A DNA stretch of 64,000 bases from Agrococcus casei LMG 22410 (GCF_900163565.1 NZ_FUHU01000020.1:62001-126000); one strand, 5' to 3'; positions 41,392 through 50,010 are shown, counted from the first letter of the stretch. Numbers and translations are program-made. Notes: generated by a model not told the origin, from the letters alone.

Positions 41392-42079
41392 GCTGAGCCG
41401 GGACTGGCCGGCCGAGGTGCTCGACTGGGCGAGGACTGCTCCCGAATCTGAAGCACTGCCGCTTTCCAGGGTCGAGTCGAAGGTCAGGTTGGCGGCCGGA
41501 GACCTTGAGAAGGACCTGTGGGCTCTGAATGTTCTGGAGGGCCTGGCCTGGCTGGCGGCTATCGTGGCGCCCGCTGCGTTCATGGCATTCCAGCCGACTC
41601 ATGGCGTGCTCACCGGAATAGAGACCGACACGGCTGTCGTCATTGCTGGTGTCTGCTTCGCCCTGGCACTGCTCGGCCCTGTTCTCTCCATGGTCCGGTG
41701 GCTGCGTCGTGGTCGGCGCCGCTCGGGGCTCACGGTCTGGACGAACGGCTTCATCGCGATATGCACCGCAGCGGGTCTGGCCTTCATGTTCACGAGAATC
41801 TCAGTCAGCGGGGGAGCTGCCGGCGTATGGCCAGCAGTCGGCATCCTCACACTTGCGGCCTCCCTGCTGGTGCTGGGGCTGCAGTTTCTTGCGTCGAAGC
41901 CGAGCATGCCTGCCCAGGAGTCACAGACCGCTGACCAGATGCTGCAGGTGCGCAACGAGGCGCTCGGGGTGCTCCTTCGTCGTGGGCTCATCGATGACGA
42001 GACACACACACGAGCCGTTGGAACCGACTTCCGTCAACTGCACACGGTGAATGACCTCACATCGAAGGAGCAACGATGA
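41384..42079 (+). CDS. Four-helix membrane protein, possible immunity protein
   Basis: A 231-residue protein; ATG 41384 overlaps the upstream stop. Four membrane helices are evident at about residues 45-65, 75-95, 110-130 and 142-162, followed by a cytoplasmic tail of about 65 residues with a helical segment (QVRNEALGVLLRRGLIDDE). No named family recognised. It lies between two soluble hypothetical genes behind a putative effector with a hydrophobic hairpin, a typical place for an immunity protein against a membrane-acting toxin; this is inference only. The downstream gene overlaps its stop by four bases (ATGA). Confidence 0.7.
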   Translation: MTELSRDWPAEVLDWARTAPESEALPLSRVESKVRLAAGDLEKDLWALNVLEGLAWLAAIVAPAAFMAFQPTHGVLTGIETDTAVVIAGVCFALALLGPVLSMVRWLRRGRRRSGLTVWTNGFIAICTAAGLAFMFTRISVSGGAAGVWPAVGILTLAASLLVLGLQFLASKPSMPAQESQTADQMLQVRNEALGVLLRRGLIDDETHTRAVGTDFRQLHTVNDLTSKEQR

Positions 42080-42693
42080 CGTCCAGCTTGCGCGACGAAC
42101 TCGGAGCAGCCAAAGAGCCCGACTTTGAGTTCGACCTGCCTGCAGGCTGGGCGAAGACTCCAGTCAGCACGGCCGCTGAGAAGAGCGTTCAGTCTCAGCT
42201 CGCGAAGCGGCTGATGGCCGCGGGCAGGCCCGAGATTCTCGCTCAGCTTCGGCCCATGGTCAATCGCGCGTACTCGAAGATGCAAGACGCCAGGGCAATC
42301 GCCACGATAGGTCCGATGGAGCGCACTGACGACATGGTGATGGTGCCAGGCTCCATAGTGGCCTCCATACGGCGATCGACGGCCGAGATGACCGTGGATC
42401 AGATGGCAGTCGGCATGATCCGCAAGTTCAACGCGCAGCCGCTGTTCGGTGATCCGAGAATCATGCGATTCCGGACTGAGCGGGAAGAGGACATGCAGGG
42501 TGAGAAGATCATCATTGACACCGTGACCTACCTCACGCCTGTGCCGGGCTCGAAGCGTCAGAAGGCATTGCAGTTGACTGCTTCGTTCATGAGGCCTGTC
42601 GATGTGCCGGCCGACGACGAGCCCGCAGTCCGCATCCGCGCTCTTTTCGACGCAATTGTCAGCTCCCTGCGATGGATCGAACCGAAGTCCTAA
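42076..42693 (+). CDS. Hypothetical protein, effector-associated family
   Basis: A 205-residue soluble protein starting with an ATGA overlap. N-terminal FEFDLPAGWAKTPV, a helical stretch rich in Ala/Arg, then a beta-rich half ending in a helix (RIRALFDAIVSSLRWI). The protein at 53535 has the same plan (LTLPGRWLVFPL, helical Ala/Arg stretch, beta half, VATELLTTLFDEIVF), so they probably belong to one family tied to T7SS effectors. Function unknown. Two bases after its stop begins the next island promoter, so this is the end of the 39071-42693 transcription unit. Confidence 0.7.
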   Translation: MTSSLRDELGAAKEPDFEFDLPAGWAKTPVSTAAEKSVQSQLAKRLMAAGRPEILAQLRPMVNRAYSKMQDARAIATIGPMERTDDMVMVPGSIVASIRRSTAEMTVDQMAVGMIRKFNAQPLFGDPRIMRFRTEREEDMQGEKIIIDTVTYLTPVPGSKRQKALQLTASFMRPVDVPADDEPAVRIRALFDAIVSSLRWIEPKS

Positions 42694-42694
42694 T

Positions 42695-42738
42695 GGGGAC
42701 TTCTCCTCGTTGTGCTGGGGTGGTGTGGTTCGTAGTGT
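42695..42738 (+). promoter_or_regulatory. Island promoter B with GGGGACTTCTCC operator
   Basis: GGGGACTTCTCC at 42695-42706, -35-like TTGTGC at 42710-42715, 17 bases, -10 TAGTGT at 42733-42738. It drives the WXG100-like gene at 42784. Confidence 0.7.
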
Positions 42739-42783
42739 GGTTGTTGTACGGGCCCGGAGTCGGGCTGAATTTTAAGGATGTGA

Positions 42784-43071
42784 ATGATGTCGGATTTCGG
42801 CGCCACCTATGACGAGATGGACTCGACTGCGAAGCAGCTCGATGACGGCAAGGACGAGATTGATGACCTGATGGACAAGCTCCAGGGTTATGTTGATGAC
42901 CTTGTGGCTGATGGTTTCAAGACGGAGAAGGCTTCGGGCAAGTTCCAGGAGGGCTACCAGGAGCTGACGGACGGCATGAAGTCGGCTGCTGAGGGTGTCA
43001 CGGACATGGCTGAGGCTCTGCGTCAGATGGGTCAGGCTATTCGCGACCTCGACGACCAGCTCGCCGGCTAA
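42784..43071 (+). CDS. WXG100-family protein, duplicate 1
   Basis: A 95-residue helical hairpin protein (94 if the second ATG at 42787 is used; AAGGA at 42774-42778 fits either). The Trp-x-Gly turn is represented by ADGFKTEKASGKF, as in many actinobacterial WXG100 proteins, where the next block is a Phe/Tyr helix (FQEGYQEL). Very acidic, no Cys, no signal peptide: a typical T7SS substrate. Its own promoter and terminator suggest high, independent expression. The downstream copy encodes the identical protein. Confidence 0.9.
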   Translation: MMSDFGATYDEMDSTAKQLDDGKDEIDDLMDKLQGYVDDLVADGFKTEKASGKFQEGYQELTDGMKSAAEGVTDMAEALRQMGQAIRDLDDQLAG

Positions 43072-43089
43072 GACGCCAGCTGAGTTTTC

Positions 43090-43122
43090 GGGCGGGTGCT
43101 CCTTCGGGGGCACCCGCCCTTT
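43090..43122 (+). terminator. Terminator of WXG100 duplicate 1
   Basis: Stem GGGCGGGTGC (43090-43099) with GCACCCGCCC (43110-43119) followed by TTT. Confidence 0.85.
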
Positions 43123-43165
43123 CGCATGTCAGCAGACGCTGTCCGAAGGTGAACGTGCGCTGTGT

Positions 43166-43209
43166 GGGGACTTCTCCTCGTTGTGCTGGGGTGGTGTGGT
43201 TCGTAGTGT
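43166..43209 (+). promoter_or_regulatory. Island promoter C with GGGGACTTCTCC operator
   Basis: GGGGACTTCTCC at 43166-43177, TTGTGC at 43181-43186, 17 bases, TAGTGT at 43204-43209. It is part of the tandem duplication and drives the gene at 43261. Confidence 0.7.
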
Positions 43210-43260
43210 TGTGGTTGTAAGGGCCCGTAGTCGGGCTGAACTCTCATATGAAGGATGTGA

Positions 43261-43548
43261 ATGATGTCGGATTTCGGCGCCACCTATGACGAGATGGACT
43301 CGACTGCGAAGCAGCTCGATGACGGCAAGGACGAGATTGATGACCTGATGGACAAGCTCCAGGGTTATGTTGATGACCTTGTGGCTGATGGTTTCAAGAC
43401 GGAGAAGGCTTCGGGCAAGTTCCAGGAGGGCTACCAGGAGCTGACGGACGGCATGAAGTCGGCTGCTGAGGGTGTCACGGACATGGCTGAGGCTCTGCGT
43501 CAGATGGGTCAGGCTATTCGCGACCTCGACGACCAGCTCGCCGGCTAA
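43261..43548 (+). CDS. WXG100-family protein, duplicate 2
   Basis: Encodes exactly the same 95 residues as 42784-43071, with identical DNA over the whole coding region, so the duplication is recent or kept uniform by gene conversion. The leader differs slightly (extra bases around ATATGAAGGATG). It has its own promoter and terminator. Doubling the dose of an abundant secreted subunit is the simplest explanation. Confidence 0.9.
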   Translation: MMSDFGATYDEMDSTAKQLDDGKDEIDDLMDKLQGYVDDLVADGFKTEKASGKFQEGYQELTDGMKSAAEGVTDMAEALRQMGQAIRDLDDQLAG

Positions 43549-43566
43549 GACGCCAGCTGAGTTTTT

Positions 43567-43599
43567 GGGCGGGTGCTCCTTCGGGGGCACCCGCCCTTT
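43567..43599 (+). terminator. Terminator of WXG100 duplicate 2
   Basis: Stem GGGCGGGTGC (43567-43576) with GCACCCGCCC (43587-43596) followed by TTT. Confidence 0.85.
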
Positions 43600-43670
43600 C
43601 GCATGCTGTGTGTCCATTCACAAGCAGTTCACCGGCTGTTCACAGCAAGCGCCCAAGCCGTCCATGAGGG

Positions 43671-44594
43671 ATGGTTACGTTCGATCCCGTGCAAAGCTCC
43701 GCTCACCGCTCGGCCCTTCGGCGCAGGAGCGCGCGCAACTGGACGACATTCCTGCTGTTCGCAGGCCCCAACATCGCCCTGATCCTGCTGTTCATCTACT
43801 ACCCGCTGTTCGCGAACATCCGCTTCTCGATGCTCAACTGGCGGCTCGGCGCAGACACGGCTTCGTTCGTCGGCTTCGACAACTATCTGCGGTTCTTCAC
43901 CTCTGAGACCGGCGCCGAGGTCTGGCGAGTCACTGGCGTGTTCACGCTTGCGACCGTCGTCGGCTCGATGGTGCTGGGGCTTGCTCTCGCGGTGGTGCTC
44001 AACCGCCGCCTTCCGGGCAGGACCATCGTCCGCACGGCGGTGTTCTCTCCCTACGTGCTCTCGGGCGTGGGCGTCGGCCTGGTCTGGAGCTTCATCTTCG
44101 ACCCGAATCTGGGCGTGCTGAGTCACGTCTTCGCGTTCTTCGGCAAGAACTCGCCCGAGTGGTTCCTCGACCCTGACCTGGCGCTGGTCATGGTCATCGT
44201 CGTCTACATCTGGAAGAACCTCGGCTACTGTGCCGTCATCTTCCTGGCTGGCCTGCAGTCGATTCCCAATGATCTGCTCGAGGCTGCGAGCGTCGACCGA
44301 TCCGGCTCGATCCGCACCTTCTTCAGGGTCGTGCTGCCGCTGCTCAGCCCCACGATGTTCTTCATCCTCATCACCAGCATCCTCAGCTCGATGCAGGCCT
44401 TCGACGTGCTGCGCATCATGACGCCCGACGGCAACGGAACGAACACCATCCTGTTCGAGGTGTACCTGCAGTCCTTCGGCGCGTATCAGCGAGCCGGATA
44501 CTCGGCGTCGATCTCGGTCGTGCTGTTCCTCGTGCTGCTGATCGTCACCGTCGTGCAGATCCGGTTCGTCGAGCGGAAGGTGCACTACGCATGA
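43671..44594 (+). CDS. ABC sugar/glycerol-phosphate-type permease (MalF/UgpA family)
   Basis: A 307-residue inner-membrane permease of the carbohydrate-uptake CUT1 type, with about six helices; the EAA loop that docks the ATPase is EAASVDRSGSIRTFF followed by VVLPLLSP. It pairs with the permease encoded next (ATGA overlap). The start is uncertain: ATG 43671 has GAGGG almost touching it, while a GTG six codons later lies a few bases after TACGTT and could be a leaderless start. The operon order permease-permease-binding protein-ATPase is complete. Sequence alone does not settle the substrate; UgpA-like sugars or glycerol-3-phosphate are likely classes. The operon stands inside the secretion island and has no evident link to it. 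Confidence 0.92.
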   Translation: MVTFDPVQSSAHRSALRRRSARNWTTFLLFAGPNIALILLFIYYPLFANIRFSMLNWRLGADTASFVGFDNYLRFFTSETGAEVWRVTGVFTLATVVGSMVLGLALAVVLNRRLPGRTIVRTAVFSPYVLSGVGVGLVWSFIFDPNLGVLSHVFAFFGKNSPEWFLDPDLALVMVIVVYIWKNLGYCAVIFLAGLQSIPNDLLEAASVDRSGSIRTFFRVVLPLLSPTMFFILITSILSSMQAFDVLRIMTPDGNGTNTILFEVYLQSFGAYQRAGYSASISVVLFLVLLIVTVVQIRFVERKVHYA

Positions 44595-45436
44595 AGCGCG
44601 CACTGACTCCGAAGAAGCTGTGGTCTGCTGTGCTCGGCGGCTACCTGCCCATGCTGCTCGCACTGCTCATCATCGTGCTGCCGCTGGTGTGGATGGTGAT
44701 CTCGTCGTTCAAGCCGGTCGGCGAGATCGTCACGGTGACTCCGACGATCTGGCCAGAGGACCCGACGTTCGACAACTACCAGCAGGTGGCCGAGCGGGTG
44801 CCGCTGGGGCAGGTGTTCCTCAACAGCATCATCACCACATCCGTCGGCTCTGCGATCAAAGTCATGCTGGCGATCACGACCGCCTACGCGCTGGTGTTCA
44901 TCAACGTGCGCTTCAAGAACGTGATCTTCCTGGGCATCCTCGTCGCGCTCATGGTGCCGCCCGAGGTCGCGATGCTGCCAAACTACCTGACGATCTCGGG
45001 GCTGGGCGGCCGAAACACGCTGTGGGGCATCATCCTGCCGGGCCTCGGAACAGCCTTCGGCACGTTCCTGCTGCGGCAGCAGTTCAAGACGGTGCCGATC
45101 GCGCTCGTCGAAGCGGCCGAGCTCGACGGAGCCGGGCACTGGAAGCGGCTGTGGCGCGTGATCGTTCCCGTCTCGGCGCCGACCATTGCGACGGTCGGGC
45201 TCGTGACGATCGTGAACGAGTGGAACAACTTCCTGTGGCCGCTCATCATCACCGACTCGGTCGACAAGATGACGCTCCCGGTGGGGCTGAACCTGCTCAA
45301 TTCGATCGAGGGGCAGACCGGCACCTACGGCATCCTCATGGCCGGCGCCGTGCTCGTCATCGTGCCCGTGCTCATCATCTTCGCTGCGCTGCAGCGCTAC
45401 ATCGTGGCCGGACTCACCCAGGGTGCGGTCAAGTGA
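44591..45436 (+). CDS. ABC sugar/glycerol-phosphate-type permease (MalG/UgpE family)
   Basis: A 281-residue second permease subunit, six helices, start overlapping the previous stop by ATGA. The ATPase-docking EAA loop is EAAELDGAGHWKRLW followed by VIVPVSAPTIA. The ending GLTQGAVK is typical of the MalG/UgpE family, in which the C-terminal G-x-x-x-G-A-V-K is strongly conserved. It forms the heterodimeric channel with the preceding gene product. Confidence 0.94.
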   Translation: MKRALTPKKLWSAVLGGYLPMLLALLIIVLPLVWMVISSFKPVGEIVTVTPTIWPEDPTFDNYQQVAERVPLGQVFLNSIITTSVGSAIKVMLAITTAYALVFINVRFKNVIFLGILVALMVPPEVAMLPNYLTISGLGGRNTLWGIILPGLGTAFGTFLLRQQFKTVPIALVEAAELDGAGHWKRLWRVIVPVSAPTIATVGLVTIVNEWNNFLWPLIITDSVDKMTLPVGLNLLNSIEGQTGTYGILMAGAVLVIVPVLIIFAALQRYIVAGLTQGAVK

Positions 45437-45465
45437 CACCCATCCCGAACAAGGAGAAGAACCCC

Positions 45466-46815
45466 ATGTCCAATCGCTCCCCGCACCGCCGCATCCGCGG
45501 TGCCTCACTCGTCGCGGCCGTTGCCGCGGCAACCCTCGCGCTGACCGCGTGCGGTCCCGGCGTCTCGACCGACGCCGACGCCGACGCTGACGCAGCGGTC
45601 GACACCGACTTCGCGAGCATCGAGCCCGCCGACTCGATCACGTTCTGGTCGAACCACCCCGGTGGCTCGATGGATATCGAGAAGGATCTCATCGCGGCCT
45701 TCGAAGACGAGACCGGCATCACGGTCGAGCACGTGACCGCGGGCGCCAACTACGAAGAGGTCTCGGAGCGATTCCAGACCGCGCAGGCTTCGGGCGACGT
45801 CGGCGATGTCGTCGTGCTCTCGGACGCCACCTGGTTCACGAACTACCTCAACGGCTCGCTTGCGCCCGTCGACCCGCTGTTCGAGGCGATCGAAGCCGAC
45901 ACCGGCACGTACCAGGAAGCCCTGTACGGCGACTACCTCTACGAAGGCTCGCACTACGGAGCTCCGTATGCGCGCTCGACCCCGCTGTTCTACTACAACG
46001 CCGAGCACTACGAGGCTGCCGGCCTCGATGCCGCGCCCGAGACGTGGGAGGAAGTCGCGTCGCACTCGCAGGCGCTGACCGACTCCGACACAGGCGCGAC
46101 GCCGTTCGCCTTCCCGCCGCAGGCCGAGTACCCGGCGTGGACCATGTCGAACCTGGTCTGGGGCCACGGCGGCGCCTGGAGCGACGAGTGGGACTTCTCT
46201 TCTGTCTCAAGCCCCGAGACTGTCGAGGCGCTGCAGTTCGCACAGGACGCAGTGAACGACGACTGGGCGACCGTCGTCAGCGGTGACCCGGCCACCGACT
46301 TCTCAGCTGGTGCTGTCAGCCAGGTCGTCGCGTCGACCGGATCGCTCAGCGGCATCCTCGAGACGGCCGACTTCGAGATCGGCGTCGGATTCCTGCCGCT
46401 CGGACCCAGCGGCGACAACGCCGTCGTGCCCACTGGCGGCGCCGGCCTCAGCATCGCCGCGAAGTCGACGCCCGAGCGTCAGCTGGCCGCGGCGATGTTC
46501 ATCGACTTCGTGACCAACTCCGAGAACACCGCAACGTTCTCGGCAGGAACCGGCTACCTGCCCGTTCGCACCGATGTCGACATGAGCGACGTCTACGCCG
46601 AGACTCCGGTCTTCGAGGTAGCCGTCAACCAGCTCGAGAACGCTCGCTCGCAGGACTTCGCTCGCGTGTTCCTGCCCGGCGGCGACCTCAACCTGTCGCA
46701 GACGCTGCAGGAGATCCTCACGACCGATGCAGACGTCGAGGCCACCCTCGCCGACCTCGAGGCGACGCTGCAGGATCTCTACGACAACGACATGGCGCCC
46801 CTGCTCGAGCAGTAG
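45466..46815 (+). CDS. ABC transporter substrate-binding lipoprotein
   Basis: A 449-residue extracellular solute-binding protein of the UgpB/MalE class. The same frame is open far upstream through the permease gene, but the ATG at 45466, preceded by AAGGAGAAG, gives a proper lipoprotein signal (basic start, [11 protein letters not shown], lipobox LTACG). A short Asp/Ala linker ([12 protein letters not shown]) follows. The mature domain starts [10 protein letters not shown] and contains [19 protein letters not shown], typical of the glycerol-3-phosphate/sugar cluster. It binds the solute outside and delivers it to the two permeases. A strong hairpin follows before the ATPase gene. Confidence 0.92.
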   Translation: MSNRSPHRRIRGASLVAAVAAATLALTACGPGVSTDADADADAAVDTDFASIEPADSITFWSNHPGGSMDIEKDLIAAFEDETGITVEHVTAGANYEEVSERFQTAQASGDVGDVVVLSDATWFTNYLNGSLAPVDPLFEAIEADTGTYQEALYGDYLYEGSHYGAPYARSTPLFYYNAEHYEAAGLDAAPETWEEVASHSQALTDSDTGATPFAFPPQAEYPAWTMSNLVWGHGGAWSDEWDFSSVSSPETVEALQFAQDAVNDDWATVVSGDPATDFSAGAVSQVVASTGSLSGILETADFEIGVGFLPLGPSGDNAVVPTGGAGLSIAAKSTPERQLAAAMFIDFVTNSENTATFSAGTGYLPVRTDVDMSDVYAETPVFEVAVNQLENARSQDFARVFLPGGDLNLSQTLQEILTTDADVEATLADLEATLQDLYDNDMAPLLEQ

Positions 46816-46831
46816 GCACCGTTCGCACTGA

Positions 46832-46868
46832 GCGGGGCGGGAGTGCCAGGAGGCTGCTCCCGCCCCGC
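46832..46868 (+). other. Intercistronic hairpin between binding protein and ATPase genes
   Basis: A 12-base perfect stem, GCGGGGCGGGAG (46832-46843) with CTCCCGCCCCGC (46857-46868), and no T run. Such hairpins after binding-protein genes usually stabilise the upstream mRNA or act as a leaky terminator, giving more binding protein than ATPase. Confidence 0.7.
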
Positions 46869-46895
46869 CCGGGGCACGAAAGGATCGCATCAGTC

Positions 46896-48023
46896 ATGGA
46901 CCTCACACTCGAACGCGTCGGGCTTCGCTACCCAGGCGCCGACAGGAATGCCGTCGAAGAGATCTCGCTGCAGATCGCCGACGGAGAGTTCCTCGTGCTT
47001 GTCGGGCCGTCGGGCTGCGGCAAGTCGACGACGCTGCGGATGCTGGCGGGCCTCGAGCTGCCGACTGAGGGCACGATCCTCTTCGGCGACGAAGACGTGA
47101 CGACCGCGCCCGCAGCCGAGCGCGACATCGCCATGGTGTTTCAGAACTACGCGCTTTACCCGCACATGACGGTCGAGGGCAACATGGAGTTCGCGCTCAA
47201 GAACATCGGTGTGCCGAAGGCCGAGCGCAGGGAGCGCATCGTCGAGGCGGCCAGGCTGCTCGACATCGAGCCGTACCTGGACCGCAAGCCTCGCCAGCTC
47301 TCAGGCGGGCAGCGGCAGCGCGTCGCCATGGGCCGTGCGATCGTGCGCGACCCCCAGGTGTTCATGATGGACGAGCCGCTCTCGAACCTCGATGCGAAGC
47401 TGCGCGTGCAGACTCGCACGCAGATCTCACAGCTGCAGAAGCGACTCGGCGTCACGACCGTCTACGTCACCCACGACCAGACAGAGGCGATGACGATGGG
47501 CGACCGCGTCGTCGTCATGAATGCGGGCCGCATCGAGCAGGTCGGCACCCCGAAAGAGCTGTACAGCCGCCCCGAGACGCTGTTCGTGGCAGGCTTCATC
47601 GGATCCCCGACCATGAACCTGCTCGCCGGGCGTCTGGAGTCGGACGGCGCATCCGGAAGACGTGTTCGTGTCGGTCGCAACCTGCTGCCGGTTCCTGCGG
47701 GACTCGAGTTCGAGCACGACGACATCGTGGTCGGCGTGCGTCCCGAAGACCTTGACACCCAGGCTCACGGCGGCGCAGAAGGCGGCGAGCACGACGAAGA
47801 CCGCTTCACGATCGACATCGCACTGGTCGAGTCAGTCGGCTCTGACGTCTATGTCTACGGATCGGTGCACGGAGCCGAAGACGACAAGCAGCTGGTCGCC
47901 CGCATCGACAAGGATCACGAGCCGGTCGCGGGGGAGCGCATGACGCTCACGGCGGATGCGCGGCGCGTGCTGTTCTTCGACGCCCAGACCCAGCGGCTCA
48001 TCGGATCGGGTGCCGGCGTCTGA
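46896..48023 (+). CDS. ABC transporter ATPase (UgpC/MsmK/MalK family)
   Basis: A 375-residue ATPase. Walker [10 protein letters not shown] at about 38-46, Q-loop [12 protein letters not shown], signature [14 protein letters not shown], Walker [14 protein letters not shown] and the switch histidine in [11 protein letters not shown] are all intact. The C-terminal third is the OB-fold regulatory domain of MalK/UgpC-type ATPases, slightly acidic in the middle (GGEHDEDR). Start ATG 46896 behind GAAAGGA. It is the last gene of the ABC operon; six bases after its stop is an orphan copy of the island's GGGGACTTCTCC element. Confidence 0.94.
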   Translation: MDLTLERVGLRYPGADRNAVEEISLQIADGEFLVLVGPSGCGKSTTLRMLAGLELPTEGTILFGDEDVTTAPAAERDIAMVFQNYALYPHMTVEGNMEFALKNIGVPKAERRERIVEAARLLDIEPYLDRKPRQLSGGQRQRVAMGRAIVRDPQVFMMDEPLSNLDAKLRVQTRTQISQLQKRLGVTTVYVTHDQTEAMTMGDRVVVMNAGRIEQVGTPKELYSRPETLFVAGFIGSPTMNLLAGRLESDGASGRRVRVGRNLLPVPAGLEFEHDDIVVGVRPEDLDTQAHGGAEGGEHDEDRFTIDIALVESVGSDVYVYGSVHGAEDDKQLVARIDKDHEPVAGERMTLTADARRVLFFDAQTQRLIGSGAGV

Positions 48024-48028
48024 CGCTT

Positions 48029-48048
48029 GGGGACTTCTCCTCGTTGTG
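48029..48048 (+). promoter_or_regulatory. Orphan copy of the island operator
   Basis: GGGGACTTCTCC at 48029-48040 plus TCGTTGTG, a 20-base exact match to the element of promoters A-C. At the position of the -10 (48067-48072) there is CTGTCT, not TANNNT, and the only gene downstream is on the other strand. It is probably a remnant or a binding site without promoter function. Confidence 0.6.
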
Positions 48049-48059
48049 GGTGCGTCAGC

Positions 48060-49028
48060 TCAGTAGCTGTCTGGGAACAGCTGCAAGCTGAGCAGCATCG
48101 CTCCGAAGGCTCCGCCCAGGATGAGCGCGCACAGCGGCACCACGAGCAGCAGGCCTTGCATGCCGACGCCCATACCGCGATGCGTCTGCGGGGGGCTGTC
48201 TGCAGGCGGTGGCGTCAGCGATGTCAGCGACTGCGCACCCCGCCAAGCTGCCTCGAGCGTTGCGAATCCGCTCCAGGCAGCGGCCTCGCTGATGCGCCAG
48301 CGGCCGCGGCCGTAGACCGTGGCCGCGCTTGCGCGGCACTCGCTCTCGGCCTCTGGCATCGCCCGCTCGAGTTCTCGCAGCGGAAGCGACTGTGCGGCTG
48401 CGGCGACCTGCGCATCCGTCGACTCCTCCGGGACCAGATTGACCGCGGTCCAGTGGCTGTCTTCGAACTCCTTCACCACGTCGTGCTGATAGCTGCCAGC
48501 CTGCCAGCTGCCTTTCGGGGCGATGAGCAGCCGCGGTGTCTCGAGCGCTGTCGGCACCGTGATGTAGGAATAGGTCTCTTGTGAGATGCCCCATCCGAGC
48601 GCATAGGTGAGCTCCCACACGCCGACCTGGAATCCATCAGGCTGCGTGAGCTCGTACTGCACGGCTCCGTTGGAGCCTGAAGCGAAGCGGGCACCGTCCT
48701 TCTCGGCGGATGTGCGTCTCGGGATCACGTCGAGGCCGTTCGCCTCGGCGAAGCGGGCGAGGCGCACGCCGAGGGTCGACTCACGGCGGAGCCAGAACAG
48801 CAGATACAGCCACATTGCGAAGATGATGAGCGTGAATCCGCCAGCGAGCCCCGCGAAGGTCGGTCCGAAGAAGAAGCCGGCAGCTGAGACGACCACGAGC
48901 ACAGGGGCCAGCCACAGCCCTGTGCCGTGCTGGCCGTGTCTGCCGTGCTGCTTCCTGAAGGCGCTGCGGTCGGCCTGCGAGACAGCGGATCGCAACGGAG
49001 CCAGGTCGAATTCTGCGTTCCGCGTCAT
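48060..49028 (-). CDS. Membrane protein of unknown function
   Basis: A 322-residue protein read leftward from ATG 49028, behind GGTGGAAG; a longer open frame upstream overlaps the phosphatase promoter and is unlikely to be translated. Two membrane helices lie at about 38-75 (LWLAPVLVVVSAAGFFFG and the next one ending LYLLFWL), followed by a soluble domain of roughly 200 residues with NGLDVIPRRTS and a beta-rich part (YSYITVPTALETPRLLIAP), and a last helix near the C-terminus. It resembles widespread actinobacterial membrane proteins of unknown role. It is divergent from the PP2C gene and shares the intergenic region with its promoter, suggesting common control. Confidence 0.75.
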   Translation of the reverse strand: MTRNAEFDLAPLRSAVSQADRSAFRKQHGRHGQHGTGLWLAPVLVVVSAAGFFFGPTFAGLAGGFTLIIFAMWLYLLFWLRRESTLGVRLARFAEANGLDVIPRRTSAEKDGARFASGSNGAVQYELTQPDGFQVGVWELTYALGWGISQETYSYITVPTALETPRLLIAPKGSWQAGSYQHDVVKEFEDSHWTAVNLVPEESTDAQVAAAAQSLPLRELERAMPEAESECRASAATVYGRGRWRISEAAAWSGFATLEAAWRGAQSLTSLTPPPADSPPQTHRGMGVGMQGLLLVVPLCALILGGAFGAMLLSLQLFPDSY

Positions 49029-49053
49029 GCTTCCACCCAATTTCGATGGCCGA

Positions 49054-49097
49054 GGGGACTTCTCCCCGGTGCGGTGAAGCGAGAGCTCTCGTAAAGT
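49054..49097 (+). promoter_or_regulatory. Island promoter E with GGGGACTTCTCC operator
   Basis: GGGGACTTCTCC at 49054-49065, weak -35 GTGCGG at 49069-49074, 17 bases, -10 TAAAGT at 49092-49097. It drives the PP2C gene; the operator is also 25 bases from the start of the divergent membrane-protein gene, so it could act on both. Confidence 0.65.
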
Positions 49098-49178
49098 CGA
49101 CAGATACGTGCTGCCCGGTGCGCCACCCTGTGTGGGGGTGTGTCGTTGCGTCTGTCGAATTGTGAAAGGGGGCGCCGC

Positions 49179-49994
49179 ATGGAGCAAAACTTGCGGGAGT
49201 ACCGCTATCACCATGAGGCTGCCAGCATTCGCTGGGGCGCAACGACGCACGTGGGGCTGCGCCGGCAGATCAATGAGGATTCGCTGATCGCCTCGTTCCC
49301 GGTCTTTCTGATCGCAGACGGCATGGGCGGTCATCAAGCTGGCGACCGTGCTTCTTCACTCGCGCTCGGCACGTTCGAGCAGCTGCTGGGCCCTGGCTTG
49401 CCGAAGGCCGACCAGGTTGAGAGCGCCATCCAGCGTGCCTTCGGAGCCGTGCTCGGAGCAGGCGCCGAGAATGCCGGCACCACCCTGACGGGCGGAGTTC
49501 TGACGCAGGACGATTGCGGCATCCAGTGGTACTTCGTGAACATCGGCGACTCCCGCACATACATGCTGCGTGGCGGTCAGCTCGAGCAGATCAGTGTCGA
49601 CCATTCGGTCGTGCAGGAGATGATCGACTCGGGCGAGATGACCAGCGACGAAGCTAAAGCTCACCCGATGCGCAACGTGATCACGCGCTCTATCGGTGGC
49701 GGATACCTGACCAAGCCCGACACCTGGCTCGTGCCGGTGGAGCGCAACCAACGACTGCTGGTTTGCTCAGACGGCCTCACCGGTGAAGTCGACAACGCGA
49801 CCATCGCGCGGGTGCTGCGCGCGCATCCGTCGCCAGCGAACGCAGCTGCCGAATTGCTGCAGCTCACCCTGCAAGCCGGCGCTCGCGACAACGTCAGCAT
49901 CGCGGTCGTCGATGTCGACGCCGTCGATTCTGATGACGGTTGGGAAGACACCAATCGTCTGCTCGTCAGTGACACCGTTCCGCGAGGTGCATGA
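49179..49994 (+). CDS. PP2C-type Ser/Thr protein phosphatase
   Basis: A 271-residue PPM/PP2C phosphatase. ATG 49179 with AAAGGGGGC just upstream is preferred over the GTG at 49140. The metal-binding motifs are all present: RQINEDS, IADGMGGHQAG, NIGDSRTYML, LVCSDGLTGEVD and the final ARDNVSIAVV, so it should be an active Mn/Mg-dependent enzyme. It is soluble, without membrane segment, and is the likely opponent of the kinase encoded at 31979. In many actinobacteria such genes lie next to the kinase; here they are 16 kb apart. An FHA gene follows after 16 bases, with no terminator between. Confidence 0.95.
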   Translation: MEQNLREYRYHHEAASIRWGATTHVGLRRQINEDSLIASFPVFLIADGMGGHQAGDRASSLALGTFEQLLGPGLPKADQVESAIQRAFGAVLGAGAENAGTTLTGGVLTQDDCGIQWYFVNIGDSRTYMLRGGQLEQISVDHSVVQEMIDSGEMTSDEAKAHPMRNVITRSIGGGYLTKPDTWLVPVERNQRLLVCSDGLTGEVDNATIARVLRAHPSPANAAAELLQLTLQAGARDNVSIAVVDVDAVDSDDGWEDTNRLLVSDTVPRGA

Positions 49995-50010
49995 TGGAGC
50001 ACGAACTCTG

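Larger units (their letters stand above)
42695..43599 (+). repeat. Tandem duplication of a promoter-WXG100-terminator unit
   Basis: Two consecutive units, 42695-43122 and 43166-43599, each contain the GGGGACTTCTCC promoter, a 288-base gene and a hairpin terminator. The genes are base-for-base identical; the leaders and terminators differ by a few substitutions and small indels (offset 471 at the promoter, 477 at the gene). Confidence 0.95.

Noticed and set aside
44620-46815. 731-codon frame reaching back from the binding-protein gene through the permease gene
   Set aside because: The upstream part is out of frame with the certain permease; the ATG at 45466 has a ribosome binding site and gives a proper lipoprotein signal.
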